Below are positions 14,356 to 15,780 of a stretch of DNA of 15,780 nucleotides, one piece after another (within the stretch, counting starts at the first letter, position 1; the number at the start of each line of letters is the position of its first letter). Under the pieces are notes generated by a model. That model saw only the letters and a program-made list of their open reading frames with translations. It was not told where the DNA came from and did not search any database. The position numbers and the translations under genes are program-made. The DNA is from Bacteroidales bacterium (GTDB lineage: Bacteria > Bacteroidota > Bacteroidia > Bacteroidales > ML635J-15), in NCBI GenBank assembly GCA_023228725.1, contig JALOAQ010000071.1, positions 1 through 15,780 of the forward strand. Reading direction: 5' to 3'.

Positions 14356-15366
14356 ATGGCTATTAATAGATTAACAGTTTCAATGTCTCCACATGATCAC
14401 GGAAAAGATTCCGTAAAAAAAATTATGTATGGAGTAATTATTGCAATGATTCCGGCTTTATTAGTGTCGGTTTATTATTTTGGGTTTGATGCAATTAAAG
14501 TAAGTTTAATTGCCGTAGCCTCCTGTGTGTTTTTTGAATGGGCAATTCAAAAATTATTTTTTAAAAATAAAAAAACAACTATTACTGATGGCTCAGCAAT
14601 TATAACAGGATTGTTATTAGCATTTAATCTGCCTTCAAATTTGCCTTGGTATATTATTATTATAGGTGCCTTAGTAGCTATTGGAATAGCAAAAATGACT
14701 TTCGGAGGATTAGGTAATAACCCTTTCAACCCTGCATTGGTAGGACGTGTATTTTTATTAATTTCCTTTCCTGTTGAAATGACATCTTGGCCTAAAGTAA
14801 GCGTTTTAAACTTTGCAATGACAAATGCAGAAACCGGTGCAACACCTTTAGCAATTGTTAAAGAAGGACTAAAAAATGGAGAAAGTTTTAAAGAAATAAT
14901 TGATGGGCTACCACATTTTTATACTGATGCATTTATGGGAAATATTGGAGGTTCTCTTGGCGAAATTTCTGCTATTGCTATTCTTATAGGAGGATTATTT
15001 ATGTTGTTTAGAAAAATTATCACTTGGCATATTCCTGTTGCTGTTTTAGGCTCAGCAACAATATTTTCCGCTATTCTTCATGGAGTAAACCCAAATAATT
15101 TTGCAGACCCTGTTTTTCATCTTTTAACCGGCGGAATGATGTTAGGAGCAATTTTTATGGCAACAGATATGGTTACTTCGCCAATGACAAAAAAAGGAAT
15201 GCTAGTCTTTGGACTTGGAATAGGTATTTTAACAATAGTAATCAGAACTTGGGGAGCATATCCCGAAGGAATGTCCTTTGCGATTTTAATAATGAACGCA
15301 TTTGTACCATTAATTAATAGAGGTTTTAAACCAAAACGTTTTGGTGAAACAATTAAAAAAGTATAG
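14356..15366 (+). CDS. rnfD: RnfD, FMN-carrying membrane subunit of the Rnf complex
   Basis: 336 residues, strongly hydrophobic with many membrane helices, as in NqrB/RnfD. The family segment TITDGSAIITGLLLAFNLP (75-93) and NNPFNPALVGRVFLL (121-135) are present. The flavinylation motif is TGATPL, with Thr163 the likely residue that carries covalently bound FMN through a phosphoester bond. MATDMVTSP and RTWGAYPEG near the end are also conserved. The subunit belongs to the membrane core that couples electron flow to Na+ or H+ export. It sits between rnfC (2-bp gap) and rnfG (2-bp gap). Confidence 0.95.
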   Translation: MAINRLTVSMSPHDHGKDSVKKIMYGVIIAMIPALLVSVYYFGFDAIKVSLIAVASCVFFEWAIQKLFFKNKKTTITDGSAIITGLLLAFNLPSNLPWYIIIIGALVAIGIAKMTFGGLGNNPFNPALVGRVFLLISFPVEMTSWPKVSVLNFAMTNAETGATPLAIVKEGLKNGESFKEIIDGLPHFYTDAFMGNIGGSLGEISAIAILIGGLFMLFRKIITWHIPVAVLGSATIFSAILHGVNPNNFADPVFHLLTGGMMLGAIFMATDMVTSPMTKKGMLVFGLGIGILTIVIRTWGAYPEGMSFAILIMNAFVPLINRGFKPKRFGETIKKV

Positions 15367-15368
15367 TT

Positions 15369-15780
15369 ATGGCAAAAAAAGATAGTTTCGTAAATATGGT
15401 AGTAACGCTGTTTGTAATTACAGCAATACCGGCAGTGCTATTAGGTTTTGTTTATAAATTTACAAAAGAACCTATTGAAAAAGCAAAACAAATAAAACTA
15501 AATAATAGCATAGCATTAGTTGTTCCAGGTGCTGACCAAGCAGAAATTAACCAGTTTAGTGTAATGCCAGAAAACGGTAAAGACTCATTAGAGTTTTATG
15601 AAGTTATAATTCAAAATGAAATAAAAGGAACTGCTATTAAAACATATTCTGACAATGCTTTTGGAGGACGAATTGTTGTAATGGTAGGATTTAAACCTGA
15701 TGGAACAATAATTGACAACGATGTTTTAGAACATGCTGAAACGCCGGGGCTAGGAGATAAAACCTCTAAATCAAAAGGTA
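15369..15780 (+). CDS. rnfG: RnfG, FMN-binding subunit of the Rnf complex, cut by the window end
   Basis: The frame opens with ATG at 15369, 2 bp after the rnfD stop, and is still open at the right edge; 137 residues are visible. One N-terminal helix (about 8-28, VNMVVTLFVITAIPAVLLGF) anchors it, and the rest would face the periplasm. HAETPGLGDK (122-131) is the conserved RnfG/NqrC motif of the FMN-binding domain. The covalent flavin site, an S/T-G-A-T motif, would lie beyond the window. Gene order B-C-D-G suggests that rnfE and rnfA follow. Confidence 0.93.
   Translation, partial: MAKKDSFVNMVVTLFVITAIPAVLLGFVYKFTKEPIEKAKQIKLNNSIALVVPGADQAEINQFSVMPENGKDSLEFYEVIIQNEIKGTAIKTYSDNAFGGRIVVMVGFKPDGTIIDNDVLEHAETPGLGDKTSKSKG

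Overview
This window is low-GC DNA from a member of the Bacteroidota. The evidence is the gene content (type IX secretion sorting domains on two exported proteins, a glycine-rich TonB with ExbB/ExbD, an RseC-RnfBCDG cluster), the near-absence of Shine-Dalgarno sequences, and promoter-like TTTG/TANNTTTG elements, mostly TATTTTTG. The content would suit an anaerobe close to the Bacteroidales, but that is inference and the genus cannot be read from this sequence.

Layout. 1-514: 3' part of an ElbB-like DJ-1/PfpI gene (+). 533-2370 (-): one operon exbB-exbD-tonB for proton-driven energising of the outer membrane. 2643-3921 (+): a TalC-type transaldolase followed after 1 bp by a YciO/Sua5-family protein. 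3932-5383 (-): TrkH potassium transporter. 5437-5926 (-): tRNA-Pro(TGG) with a terminator, preceded by a tandem array of three 84-bp units. Each unit starts with a near-copy of the first 25 nt of the tRNA and continues as a degenerate tRNA-like sequence. The most consensus-like promoter in the window lies upstream of the array. 5827-6245: AT-rich gap without a gene. 6246-9689 (+): large secreted cysteine protease closely resembling Arg-gingipain. 9690-9856: MITE-like element. 9872-11566 (+): secreted homologue of Porphyromonas peptidylarginine deiminase (PPAD). 11701-15780 (+): rseC-rnfB-rnfC-rnfD-rnfG, an ion-translocating ferredoxin:NAD oxidoreductase operon cut by the window end.

The most interesting feature is the pair at 6246-11566. 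An RgpB-like protease that keeps the Cys/His dyad and the Asp giving Arg specificity lies beside a PPAD-like deiminase that keeps its catalytic residues. Both have a signal peptide and a C-terminal T9SS sorting domain. In P. gingivalis, Arg-gingipain exposes C-terminal arginines and PPAD converts them to citrulline. Here the two activities seem to be encoded side by side, which suggests a dedicated extracellular cleave-and-citrullinate module. The second notable structure is the tRNA-like array in front of tRNA-Pro.

All family calls come from reading motifs and from remembered reference proteins; no search was run.
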